Shown here one piece after another: positions 35,241 through 45,135 of a stretch of DNA of 64,000 nt; the stretch's first letter is position 1, and every line of letters starts with the position of its first letter. The DNA lies in the NCBI RefSeq assembly GCF_004210375.1, contig NC_134830.1:5208001-5272000 (forward strand), written 5' to 3'. The notes under the pieces were generated by a model. It made no database searches. It was not told the origin of the DNA and saw only the letters and a program-made list of their open reading frames with translations. The DNA comes from Tachypleus tridentatus (Eukaryota > Arthropoda > Merostomata > Xiphosura > Limulidae). Position numbers and translations under genes: made by a program.

Positions 35241-36240
35241 CTCCACGTATCTGCAGTCGACTTTTTTCTCAATTCATCTCGTTATTTATTCTTTCTTCAG
35301 CGATTCTTCTTTCTGTTGGTATTAGTTTTCATAAATAGTTCATATTTATTCTCACGCTCACAAATATCACTCTACTTCTTGTCAACACATAAAATCAAGG
35401 TGTTTAGTTTCTTTATTCTGATTAAAACTCAGGCTGCTGGGCCTAAACATTTTGCTTTCACTCAATTAAAGACAGAATGGATTCTGTCAACACTACACTA
35501 TTCAAGTAGGTATCCCACAATCCAAAATTACCTAAAATGAAGGATGTGAGTAATTAACTTTTAGTTCACAATAGCCTCTAATCTACTTTGTCATTATCGT
35601 ATTGGACAAAAGATACAGAAGTGGTCAAACACACGTTCTTTTGAACGACCATTGTACTTTGCTAACCTGGCCCGAGGTATGACAAGCTACTTTCAGTTAA
35701 TGAAGACATGACTAAACATAGCAAAACTGCACAAAAGTTTTGAAAAAAGACACAGATTTACACAAATCAAGATTTATTCATTCTGCTTTCGTGAGAGTAA
35801 ATGTTTTATAATTTGCTTTCCACGTGGCACTTTATCTCTAAAAATAAATATACACATCAGAGTCCTCTAGTTCCATAATTAGTAACACACAAAATTATCT
35901 CGGTAAAGATACTTGTAATTTGATTCACAAGTTCAATAGTGTTCAGGTTAAAAATAATGGAAAATGTATCTTTAAAAAATCAATTAGTCAATTGAACGTC
36001 GGTTATTTTATTTGAGTTACTTCGCGATATTAAATTCATGTTATTTGTTGAAGAAATACTTATGAAGTATAATAAGCCTGAATCAACACTTATCCTCCAT
36101 TACCTTGTTCGCTGGCCTATATATAAAGATGTTGGGCTTTCTAGCGTAACAAACCAGTTCCACAGTAAAGCCATATTTACAGGCTAGTATTGTCTTTCAT
36201 CAAATATTACTTTATCCGTTCACTGACGAGAAATCCCACT
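35241..36240. other. Spacer without supported gene
   Basis: A possible 73-bp plus-strand exon at 35433-35505 was considered and not accepted (see rejected list). Otherwise AT-rich single-copy sequence. Confidence 0.4.
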
Positions 36241-36368
36241 TGTAGAGAAAATATATATGTAAAAACGGCTGGTATGGGTAGAGAAAATGTTTATGTAGAG
36301 GAGCGAACAACGTTTCCTTTACATAAAATTTTTCTTAACCCAAACCAGCCGTTTTTACATATATAAGT
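36241..36368. mobile_element. Hairpin repeat element (foldback), copy 1
   Basis: The 21-bp arm at 36253-36273 (TATATGTAAAAACGGCTGGT) is perfectly complementary to 36344-36364, and the stem extends less perfectly inward (GAGAAAATGTTTATGTAGAGG against CCTTTACATAAAATTTTTC). The loop holds AGCGAACAACGTTTC. The same sequence family occurs at 41692, 58953 and, diverged, 54225. Here the central CTGACGA motif is deleted. Confidence 0.82.
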
Positions 36369-36808
36369 AGTGGCATACGTTAAGGTTTATAAAATTACAC
36401 CCTTGTACTTGAGTTATTCTGTTTTTACTAACAAACAAATAAGGAGCTTAAAACGTCCCTAAAGATAAATAGCAAGTTAATGTGTGTTTGTCACTCTGCC
36501 TCATTTATATCATTAGAACAGGTTGGTGTTTCTGTTAATAGTAATAATATGTCTAGGAAGGATAGCGTCACATTTGTACAACAAGAACAAATTTGTGATT
36601 ATTTTAACAGTATATTACGTGCCTGGCAAAAACCCTGTCAGATTCATACATAAGAACAACAAATGTTTCATCTTACAGCATTTGTGTGTCTGGAATCCAA
36701 AGCATGTGTTTATTGATTTGTCCTATTTTGCAAGACAAGGAACGGTTTATGTAGTTCAAAGTTATTCAAGGTTAACTTAACAGTTAAACAAATGGTAAAG
36801 AAACTTAC
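36369..36808. other. AT-rich spacer
   Basis: Plus-strand ORF at 36523-36780 has no recognisable feature. Immediately left of candidate exon 36809-36985. Confidence 0.4.
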
Positions 36809-36985
36809 ATGTCATCTCATAAGAACGCAGGTTTGTGGTGCACCCATCCATGTAAAGTATTCGACCTTTCGGATGACACAAGTGTTGAGTATTACCCGAC
36901 ACAGTAGTTCTAACTGAGTAACCTAGATATGTCTGGATACTGTCCACTGCCAGGTGAAACAGGATAGAATCGATGAGACGGCCTA
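36809..36985 (-). CDS. Candidate minus-strand exon (177 bp)
   Basis: Acceptor ACCCGTTAACTCACTTCTCAG|TA (pyrimidine tract plus a branch-like TTAAC) and donor GACAT|GTAAGT bound 177 bp. The frame after TA is open for 58 codons with one base left over. The product begins GRLIDSILFHLAVDSIQTYL, continues GYSVRTTVSGNTQHLCHPKG and ends RILYMDGCTTNLRSYEMT. The region is noticeably less AT-rich than its surroundings. The incoming phase (needs one base) matches the base left by the exon at 44932-44990. A second frame (PSHRFYPVSPGSGQYPD, then a stop) also looks protein-like, so the true frame is not settled. Not recognised. Confidence 0.42.
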
Positions 36986-37099
36986 CTGAGAAGTGAGTTA
37001 ACGGGTGCGATCATCAGAGAGAACGTGTTCATTAAGAGCCACCTAGTAGCAAACACTTTAACTTCATGACAGAATGTTAAAGGAAATACTCAAGTGTCA

Positions 37100-37965
37100 A
37101 TTGTGAAAATAATTAACAACTGCCCTCTCTCCTACTACTAAATGTTTAAATAATTACCAGCTCCCCTCTCTCCTACTGCTAACTGTGAAAATAATTACCA
37201 GCTCCCCTCTCTCCTACTGCTAACTGTGAAAATAATTACCAGCTGCCCTCTCTCCTACTTCTAACTGTGAAAATAATTACCAGCTGCCCTCTCTCCAACT
37301 ACTAAATGTTAAAATAATTACCAGCTGCCCTCTCTCCTACTTCTAACTGTGAAAATAATTACCAGCTGCCCTCTCTCCTACTTCTAACTGTGAAAATAAT
37401 TACCAGCTACTACTAAATGTTAAAATAATTACCTCTCTCCTACTTCTAACTGTGAAAATAATTACCAGCTGCCCTCTCTCCAACTACTAAATAATTACCA
37501 GCTGTTAAAATAATTACCAGCTGCCCTCTCTCCAACTACTAAATGTTCTAACTGCCCTCTCTCCTACTACTGAAAATAATTACCAGCTGCCCTCTCCTAC
37601 TTCTAACTCTCTTTTACCAGCTGCTCTTTACTGTGAAAATAATTACCAGCTGCCCTCTCTCCTACTGCTAACTGTAAAAATAATTACCAGCTGCAATTTC
37701 TCCTACTGCTAACTGTGAAAATAATTACCAGCTGCCCTCTCTCCTACTGCTGATTGTGAAAATAAATACCAGCTGCCTTCTCTCCTACTGCTAACTGTGA
37801 AAATAATTATCAGCTGCCCTCTCTCCTACTGCTAACTGTGAAAATAATTACCAGCTGCAATTTCTCCTACTGCTAACTGTGAAAATAATTACCAGCTGCC
37901 CTCTCTCCTGCTGCTAACTGTGAAAATAATTACCAGCTGCCCTCTCTCCTATTGCTAACTGTTGG
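37100..37965. repeat. Minisatellite, 41-bp unit
   Basis: About 20 copies of a 41-bp unit: CTGCCCTCTCTCCTACTGCT then AACTGTGAAAATAATTACCAG. Regular at both edges; between about 37395 and 37630 units are fragmented, shuffled and shortened. The unit is unrelated to the 41-bp array at 4047. Confidence 0.93.
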
Positions 37966-38431
37966 AAATATATATTATCAGAGGTACAGATGTATGATTT
38001 ATTGTAATTTAAACAAACCAAAGCAAAATATGTCGCTTTTTAAGCAATCATCAAAGAAACTGTTTATATTTTAACTGGATCCAAATATAAAGAGCAGTTT
38101 TAGCGCATTTACTAAGTATGTGTGTGTGTATATATATATAGCTTATTATTAGTGTTCATTTATAGATAATTACATATATAACTATTTTAGCTTTCACATT
38201 ATCAGGAATAATACCCAAATCAACATTGTTGCAAAGCTGCTTTACGGATCTAACCAGATACAAATATCGTGACGTTTCCTATAACGTGTTTTTTATTTAA
38301 CTTTGAACGCCACATAGTGTTTATTATTAGACTACTTTTCAAAACACGTGCCACGCTATCTCCAGAATAATATTTTTTTATCATAATTCAATACTTATCC
38401 TGATGATAATTCCAGTTTTATTGTCCAAATA
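37966..38431. other. AT-rich spacer with TG/TA microsatellite
   Basis: A (TG)n(TA)n run at about 38118-38141. No other feature. Confidence 0.5.
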
Positions 38432-38656
38432 TTAGCCGTCCCTAATTTAGCAATGTAAGACTAGAGGGAAGACAATTAGTCATCACCAACCACCGCCAAC
38501 TCTTGGGCTACTCTTTTACCAACGAATAGTGGGATTGAACGTAACATTATAACGCCCCCACGGTTGAAAAGTCAAGCATGTTTGGTGTGACGGGGATTCG
38601 AACCCGCGATTCTCAGATTACGAGTCGAATGCCTTAACCACCTGGCCATGCCGGGC
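38432..38656 (-). mobile_element. SINE family A copy, tail-truncated
   Basis: Minus-strand copy complete at the head (CACCTGGCCATGCCGGGC on plus; B box GGGATTCGAACCC) but starting at TTAGCCGTCCCTAATTTAGC. The last 40-odd bases and the A-rich tail are missing. No TSD, as expected after deletion of one end. Confidence 0.88.
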
Positions 38657-39140
38657 TAGAAATAGTAAGAAATGTGTCCGTATGTTCGTCGTTATCAATG
38701 GACACAAACCATTTTTATCAGGACAACGAGGAATAATATTTTACGAATGTCCACCAAGGTTGCTCAAATTCTGACCACTATTGAATGAGTTATGGGGCAA
38801 AAAATGAAAAATCAGTCCCCATGTTAACAGATGGGTACTTTTGGATTTCTGTGATCTTGACCCTCGAAAAACTAAAACTGCTGAGTTGATTCATAAACCA
38901 AACGTATACTAACTTTGTTCAGATACATTCACCCGTTTTCGAGAAATTTTGCTGACAGACAAAGACACAGGGTCGAAAACATAACCCCCGTCACCCTCGG
39001 TACCAATAAGTCACCCCAATAGTTCAGTGCAACTACCGTTCTATTTCTTGCTTTTAAAAATTAACAACATATTTTTCAAGAGCAAAAATTTCATTTGCAG
39101 TTAACTCGTGTTTATTGTGATTCACCTACAAATGATATTT
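38657..39140. other. Spacer, possibly an old unclassified repeat
   Basis: Less AT-rich than neighbours, with the phrase CATTCACCCGTTTTCGAG followed by ACAGACAAAGACACAGG, of a kind often seen in interspersed repeats of other animals. I cannot classify it from one copy. Confidence 0.3.
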
Positions 39141-39480
39141 CTGCATTGTCCTAAAGATGACCTAAGATTATTTGTTTGTTTTGGAATTTCGCACAAAGCT
39201 ACTCGAGGGCAAACAGTGCTAGCCGTCCCTAATTTAGCAGTGTAAGACTAGAGGGAAGGCTAGTCATCACCACCCACCGCCAACTCTTGGGCTATTCTTT
39301 TACCAACGAATAGTGGGATTGTCCGTCACATTATAACGCCCCCACGGCTTAAAAGGCGAGCATGTTTGACGCGACCGGGATGCGAATACGCGACCCTCAG
39401 ATTACGAGTCGCACGCCTTAACATGCTTGGCCATGCCGGGCCCACCTAAGAAGGTCGAAACGTTGATTTCTGCTTTATTA
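39141..39480. mobile_element. Hairpin-repeat-related sequence split by a SINE
   Basis: Left part TCCTAAAGATGACCTAAGA (39149-39167) and right part ACCTAAGAAGGTCGAAACGT (39444-39463) join, after removal of the SINE and its 8-bp TSD, into a motif of the CTGANGA, GACC..GGTC, GAAACGTTG type. The same core is at 41697-41726 and, decayed, at 59035. Confidence 0.6.
39168..39443 (-). mobile_element. SINE family A copy with 8-bp TSD, nested
   Basis: Full-length minus-strand copy (tail TTATTTGTTTGTTTTGGAAT on plus; head CTTGGCCATGCCGGGCCC). The 8-bp duplication ACCTAAGA flanks it at 39160-39167 and 39444-39451. It interrupts an older repeat of the GACCTAAGAAGGTCGAAACG type. Confidence 0.92.
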
Positions 39481-40129
39481 GTAAGTGTTAATACCCAAAA
39501 CATCCGGCGTAAGATACGTGAATTAAAACGTTCGATACACGTGCCTTTAAAATCATATTAAATTAACATCATTTTTGAATTAAAACTGTCGAAACAAACC
39601 GGAAAATATAATAGTAAACAAATACATCAGTTTAAATATTGAAACACAGCTACATTTATTTCCCGGTCAAAATCTCTTCACCAATGTAACAACAACAGCT
39701 CTAATTGTAGTCCTGTGATCATACAGAATAATAAAATCATTTCTGACTTTACATTTTACAGAACGACTCTAACCGACTTCATACTGCCTACACACATAAC
39801 CCACGTTTCCAAGCGACCTAATACATTTCCTACATATTCATAACCCACATCTCTAACAGACGTAATACTGCCTACAGTCATAACGTACGTCTCCAATCGA
39901 CCTGGTGTTGTTTCCGCTAATAATTCACGCTCCAATTTATCTGGCGATGACAAAGACAACACTTATTGTGAACGTTCTTTACGCTGGTTGTTCTCGTTGT
40001 TTAAATTGTACTGAAGTCGATAGCTGTATTCTGAGACCTAAATTGTATCGATATACCTTTCACACGTATATCAGGATCAGTTACCTATTGTACACTCTGT
40101 GACTTGTGTGAAATTCTTTACATTGGGGA
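39481..40129. other. Spacer with a weak internal duplication
   Basis: 39770-39905 has two loosely similar halves (CTTCATACTGCCTACACACA and CGTAATACTGCCTACAGTCA, each followed by TAAC, ACGT and CTCCAA-like words), giving a 68-codon minus ORF. Considered an old tandem duplication, not a gene. Confidence 0.4.
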
Positions 40130-40139
40130 TCAGTGAACG

Positions 40140-40416
40140 GTTTGGTTTGTTGTGAATTTCGGGCAAAGTTACACGAGGGCTATCTGCGCTAGCCGTCCCT
40201 AATTTAGCAGTGTAAGACTAGAGGGAAGGCAGCTAGTCATCATCACCCACCGCCAACTGTTGGGCTACTCTTTTACCAACAAATAATAGGATTGACCGTC
40301 ACATTATATCATCCCCACGGCTGAAAGGGCGAGCATGTTTGGCGCGACGGGGATTCGAACCCGCGACCCTCGGATTACGAGTCGAGTGCCTTAACCAGCT
40401 GGCCGTGCCAGGCCTG
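40140..40416 (-). mobile_element. SINE family A copy with 10-bp TSD
   Basis: Full-length minus-strand copy (tail GTTTGGTTTGTTGTGAATTTC, B box GGGATTCGAACCC, head CTGGCCGTGCCAGGCC on plus). The 10-bp duplication TCAGTGAACG lies at 40130-40139 and 40417-40426. Confidence 0.93.
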
Positions 40417-40720
40417 TCAGTGAACGAATCAAGGAACATCGTCGTCACATAATTAACATTAACAATTATGACATTTTAACAGCAAAAACCAGGAACTTTT
40501 ACGACTTCAGGTTTTGATACTAAACGTAGGTCGAAAGCACAGACACAGGTAAGAAAGAACCCAACGAACAACGATTCGTTTTCAATGTGGGCACTTTATC
40601 CTCCAGTGGTCTAAATGAACATTTTCCTTTTCTTTAAAGTGTTTTTTTTTTACACAGATTACTGGTATTTAAAAAAAAAATACATTTTCATATACAGAAC
40701 GTTGGTATGTTCATTTACGT

Positions 40721-40885
40721 CAGTGGTTCCCAACCTTTTTTATGCTCCGCACCCTTAAAAAAATCTTAATATGTTCTCGCACCCCTCACAGTAATTATTT
40801 ATTTAAGAATAAAGGTGAAAATGGCCAAAACAAATGTTATCTCGCACCCCCTGGAACGCTATTTCGCACCCCTGGTTGGGAACCA
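40721..40885. mobile_element. hAT-type MITE, second copy, inverted and decayed at one end
   Basis: Starts CAGTGGTTCCCAACC and carries, in reverse order, the same interior as 19514-19659 (TATGTTCTCGCACCCCTCAC, GTAATTATTTATTTAAG, AATGTTATCTCGCACCCC). It ends at GGTTGGGAACCA with the final CTG lost, and has a partial extra copy of ATTTCGCACCCC near the right end. The 8-bp flank on the left (ATTTACGT) has no clear partner on the right, so this copy is older or damaged. Confidence 0.85.
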
Positions 40886-41110
40886 AATATTTTTTATTTA
40901 GCTGGACCTACTGATAAAACGAGCAAGCCATATATATACACGTGGTACGAGGTTTTAGCAAATGAGATTCTGCTAATTATATAAAATAAGGAACCTAGAA
41001 CAGGGTGGGCAACTTGTTTTTCAAAGTGGTTACAACTGTGGCTAACGAAAACAACGTTGGTCACACTGTTCAAATAATAATAATCAAAAGATGTTAGTTT
41101 AATCAAAACA

Positions 41111-43091
41111 ACTGCATTTCAACTACTCTTCAATGTAAAAATAGATGTGGGTTTTCATCAACAAGTTTCGTGAAATTTGGCTTCATATCTATGCTCAATG
41201 AGTATCTCAGCTCTGTCTCTAAATTTATGTCAGTAAGCTGAGATCTGTATCTAGACTTAAGAAAATCTAGCGTAGAAAATGTTGACTCACACTCATGTGG
41301 ATCCAAACATGGAAGATAATTTTGAAATTGCTATTTTTAAATTTGGAAGACTTTCATTTATCAGAATAGTGGCCCACATCTCTCTGATAGAACATTTTTG
41401 TTTACTTATTATGTGTTCTACACTCTGCAGGGTAAGCATCTCGTCTTTAAATCCCCACTTATCCAAAGACAATAAAGATATAATTTCCTTACTGAAATTT
41501 TCTAAGTCAAATTGAAGTGGCTCATGTAAAACATTCAAATATCAATTTCAAATTTTAAATACGGAGAAACGTGATTCAAATTTTGAAATATATATTTGAT
41601 GCAGTTTACATAGAGATCATCTTTAGCATCAGAGAAATCACAACCCCTTTCAAACATGTGGTCAGCTTCCGATCAGTTACCTCTTTCTTTGTGAACCTGA
41701 CGATGACCGAAGAAGGTCGAAACGTTGTTCGCTCTTCTATGTAAAATATTTTCTCAACCCAAACGAGCCGTTTTTGCATATACATAGTCCTTATTATTTT
41801 CTAGAAAACTATTCAACTTTGCAAAATGTGTCAAGTTATTCTTTTCTAATTGTTCCACAAGGAGGTTTAGCTTTAACTGAAATTCATGAATAGACTGTGA
41901 TTGTTCGCTGTTTATTTTACCTCTCCACTGAAGCTTCGTATTCAAATTATTCAAGTGAGCCATCATGTCACACAGAACGTGCAAATCACAGTCATGACAA
42001 AGTTTCAATTTCAAGGAAATTTTCAATCTTTTCAACAAGATACTTTTTTTATTTGAGGAAATAAGAAAGTGAATCGTTCTAAGACTTTTCTTCTACTTAA
42101 CCATCTTACATTTACAAAATCAGTAAGATCATAAAAAGTACAGTCACTGCTTTTATTCAAAGACTCAACAAACTGACGATGGATGAGAGAGTTACCACTT
42201 CTAATATAATTCATGATTTTTACAGCAATGTCCATCAGATTTTTAACTTCATCACTTTTAGACATCTAAACACATAAATTTTCCTGATACAAAATACAAT
42301 AGAAAGATGGCAACGTGGACTTAACATTATTTTCAATTAAATGCTGTTTCAAAAGAGAAACAAATCCTAATTTTACCCGTCTTGACGAGAGCGCCACCTG
42401 TTGTGCCAGAAACCAGTTTTACAAAATCCAAATTGAATTTTTTTTGACATTTCAAGAAATGTTTCATAGATGCTTTTACCATATGTTCAATCTCGTAATT
42501 CACAAAAGTCAAGCATTTCTTCCCTCACTAGAGGGTCTGAAGTTACATATCAAACCCAAAATATCAACTGATCAGTGTTACTGACAACTATTGACTCATC
42601 TAGTGCTAAAGAAAAAAACAGTCTTTTAGTTGTTCAAGCAACAGATTTTCTGTCTTTCACTAACTCTACCATTCTGCAGACAATTGTTCTTTGACTTAAT
42701 TACAAATTATTTACCTTTTGAAGAATATTATGTTTTATTTTTGAATCATAATTCTCCAACAGTTTCAATGACCACAATCAATATTTCGTTTACTAGTTCA
42801 GCATCAGAAAATAATTTCTTTTGTTGAGCTGGTATCCAGGCTATTTTATAGCTAGTTATATTGATGATAAAATATTTGTAGCCCTTCCGTGTGATTGTGT
42901 TTCAGACTGCTAATTTTATTCATACGATTTTTGCTGTTAACGAGAATTTTTACATCAAATACGTTATGAAAATTGTTAAAGTGTCGCTTAAGGTTGTATA
43001 CTTTATTGAACACTTTGTTACACACTGATTTATTATTTACTTTAATCAATGTAAGTGTCAACTTCCAACTTTCATTACATTCTTGTTTCAC
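41111..43091 (-). pseudogene. hAT transposase pseudogene (ZBED/GTF2IRD2-like)
   Basis: Read right to left on minus. 43091-42852 has a BED-finger-like stretch (NKVYNLKRHFNNFH) in which the first Cys-x-x-Cys pair appears collapsed to a single Cys (KSVCNKVF). About 42620-42420 carries LALDESIVVSNTDQLIF, matching the region of the first catalytic Asp, followed by an in-frame stop, then VREEMLDFCEL and GKSIYETF with further stops. 42265-42032 has LTDFVNVRWLSRRKVLERF. 42038-41793 continues with HDCDLHVLCDMMAHLNNLN. It is then interrupted by a hairpin-repeat fragment. 41538-41293 and on to 41113 reach the dimerisation domain (HECESTFSTLDFLKSRYRSQ, then LRYSLSIDMKP) and a normal-looking end NPHLFLH plus stop. 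Several stops and frameshifts make it non-functional. Confidence 0.85.
41692..41785 (+). mobile_element. Hairpin repeat fragment nested in the hAT transposon
   Basis: GTGAACCTGACGATGACC, then GAAGAAGGTCGAAACGTTG, TTCGCTCTTCTATG and CAACCCAAACGAGCCG is the right half of the hairpin family at 58953-59155. It breaks the transposase reading between the segments at 41793-42038 and 41293-41538, so it arrived after the hAT element. It keeps the best copy of the CTGACGA (41697-41703), GACC/GGTC stem and GAAAC (41719-41723) core. Confidence 0.8.
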
Positions 43092-43658
43092 GTTTTCCAG
43101 TCACGTGCCATTCTCTTTACGTCAGTCATGACAGAATCAATTAAATTATCTTTATTTTCTGAGTGTTCACCATCATCTGGATTCTTTTATTTTCTAATTA
43201 TACACTTATCAATATTATGGGATTAAAACAAAATATATTTAAACACTTGAAAGTTGCACAATAAAAATATGTTTGCAAGCGCATGCAAAACAACGCACAC
43301 TCGATAACAAACATCAAAACCAAACTGACGTTGAGAAATGGGCGGACAGTGATGCACCATGTGACATTAGCAATGACGTGAGACAGTGCCGTTGCTGATT
43401 ATCAAATCTGCAATAAAAAATAAATGACGGAAAAAAGTTGATTCCTAAAGTCGAGCTGGCCACAATTGTGCTATCTACTGGCAACATGTGGCCATGGAGT
43501 TGCCCACCCCGACAATGACAACTTCAGTTATATTAATAATTTTAAAGACAAAATGATGGTTATCAATTTAAACTTGAAATTATGTCAGTTTTTTTCGATT
43601 AAGCAACGTTTTAGCTTAACGGCTCTGAGCTTTTTATTATTCAAAAAAACATTTTTAG

Positions 43659-43818
43659 CTCATAGCTCCGTCACCTGATGACCACGTTGAGATCTAATTA
43701 CAGTTTTGGACTCATAGCTCCGTCACCTGATGACCACTTTGAGATCTAATTACAGTTTTGGACTCATATCTCCATTACCTGATGACCACTTTGAGATCTA
43801 ATTACAGTTTTGGACTCA
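43659..43818. repeat. Tandem repeat, 52 bp x 3
   Basis: Three copies of CTCATAGCTCCGTCACCTGA, TGACCACTTTGAGATCTAAT and TACAGTTTTGGA, with few substitutions. Confidence 0.92.
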
Positions 43819-44183
43819 GTAGGTCAGACCCTTTCGATTAGTGTATTTGAACTTGCTCAAGGTCTCATAGATTAATTTACTTAAATCTGCCGAAAATAAT
43901 TTTAATTTGAGGGTAGGCTGGTAGACATCCTGATGAGTAATAAAATGCGAATCGGGTATACGCTCACAAAATATAACTAAAAGAAAAAAAAAGGTCTCAG
44001 AGATTAATTTACTCTAATCCTGCTTAAAAGAATTTCAAGTGCCGTGGCTTTTGAAGGTTTGTTTTCGTAAATGATACTAATCCGTCAATTAATTGGTTGC
44101 ATAAAGAAGTATTGTTTAGTAAACAAGCGGATATTACACTATCTTTACAATGTACAAAAATTATAAGTTATTAAAACAAACAA
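43819..44183. other. AT-rich spacer
   Basis: GGTCTCATAGATTAATTTACT at about 43861 recurs as GGTCTCAGAGATTAATTTACT at about 43993, an imperfect local duplication. Nothing else seen. Confidence 0.4.
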
Positions 44184-44450
44184 GGCTCCAGCATGGCCAG
44201 GTGGTTAATGCACTTGACTCGTAATCAAAGGGTCGCGGATTCGATTCCCCATTACACCAAACATGCTTGCATTTTAAACGCGGGGGCATTAAAATGTCAC
44301 GGTCAATCCCACCATTTGTTGATAAGAGAGTAGCCCAATTGGTGGCGGTGGGTGGTGATGACTAAATGCCTTCCATCTAGTCTTACACTGCTAAATTGGA
44401 AACGGCTAGCATAGATACCCCTCGTGTACCTTTGCGTGAAATTAAAACAA
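44184..44450 (+). mobile_element. SINE family A copy, old
   Basis: Head GGCTCCAGCATGGCCAGGTGG, B box CGGATTCGATTCCCC, body and GTGAAATTAAAACAAA end. More diverged than the copies with TSDs (ATTTTAAACGCGGGGGC in place of CTTTCAGCCGTGGGGGC). ATTAAAACAAA occurs at both ends, but the right copy overlaps the SINE's own tail, so the TSD is uncertain. Confidence 0.88.
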
Positions 44451-44931
44451 ATTCATATTTTACATTAATGATGTTCTTTGTTTTTCACGTGTCATGGTAA
44501 CTATCGAAGAGCCAAGATCCCTTTAATCAACTAGCTCACTCACTATTGAACGGATAAGTATATAATAACTTGTTTCCGACAAGCTGTTTGTTTTGTGATA
44601 ATTTCAGGAATTATAATTAGTTTACGTGTATTTTCTTACAGATTAGTTACCAAGAAACCCAACTACCAATGATATAGTGTTTCACTCCCGTTACAGATCG
44701 ACCTGTAATTATATCTCTGAGCGTGTGTTCATGCCATCAACTGATTCAGTCACACAACTATTTGGAAAGATCCTTTATTGGGACTGAACAACTGGCACAT
44801 ACAGTTGTTGTATGTAAAAATATTCTGAAAACAATATACTAAGTATTATCCAAGACCAATGCTCAACATAGTAAATGTTTCATAGCTATCAATAACATAC
44901 AACAGAACACAAACAAGGAGGGTTAACTTAC

Positions 44932-44990
44932 TGAAGTTGTTGTTTTCACCTAACGCAAAACCAAAACCAGATGTCTCATTGCACTGTTTA
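44932..44990 (-). CDS. Candidate minus-strand exon (59 bp)
   Basis: Acceptor TTATTTTTATCCACAG|T and donor AACTTCA|GTAAGT bound 59 bp with an open frame reading KQCNETSGFGFALGENNNF and one leftover base. That base joins the exon at 36985 in phase, making Ile. The Gly/Phe-rich SGFGFALG stretch has no family I recognise. Short exon, so chance is possible; the two good splice sites and phase match raise confidence. Confidence 0.38.
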
Positions 44991-45135
44991 CTGTGGATAA
45001 AAATAATAACTACAGTTAGTGAATACATTTTAACTTTGTGAATAAAATTCCTTGGGGATACTTTATACAAAATGCTTTATTTGGCACACAGTTCGCTACT
45101 CTGGAAGACACACATCCTATCTTTTCTTCAAAATG

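Larger units (their letters stand above)
41001..43511 (-). mobile_element. Degenerate hAT transposon, 2.5 kb
   Basis: Left end CAGGGTGGGCAACTTG (41001) and right end AGTTGCCCACCCCG (43498-43511) are inverted with one mismatch. Between them the minus strand encodes remnants of a hAT transposase in order: BED-type finger region, the LDES segment of the DDE core, the VNVRWLSRRKVLERF segment and the C-terminal hAT dimerisation domain. Flanking bases (ACCTAGAA left, ACAATGAC right) match at only four of eight positions, so the TSD is decayed or the end call is slightly off. It also contains a fragment of the hairpin repeat at about 41692-41785. Best family guess: the ZBED/GTF2IRD2-like (Charlie-like) branch. 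Confidence 0.85.

Noticed and set aside
35433-35505. Plus-strand 73-bp exon (GPKHFAFTQLKTEWIL) between AAAACTCAG and GTAGGT
   Set aside because: The acceptor tract is interrupted by purines, the donor is moderate, and no partner exon is visible on plus.
40742-40984. 80-codon plus ORF similar to a minus ORF at 19513-19731
   Set aside because: The similarity is due to two copies of the same hAT-type MITE in opposite orientation.
8120-44450. tRNA genes suggested by A and B boxes at many positions
   Set aside because: All are heads of tRNA-derived SINEs, followed by the same 200-bp body and A-rich tail; none folds as a clean stand-alone tRNA by eye.
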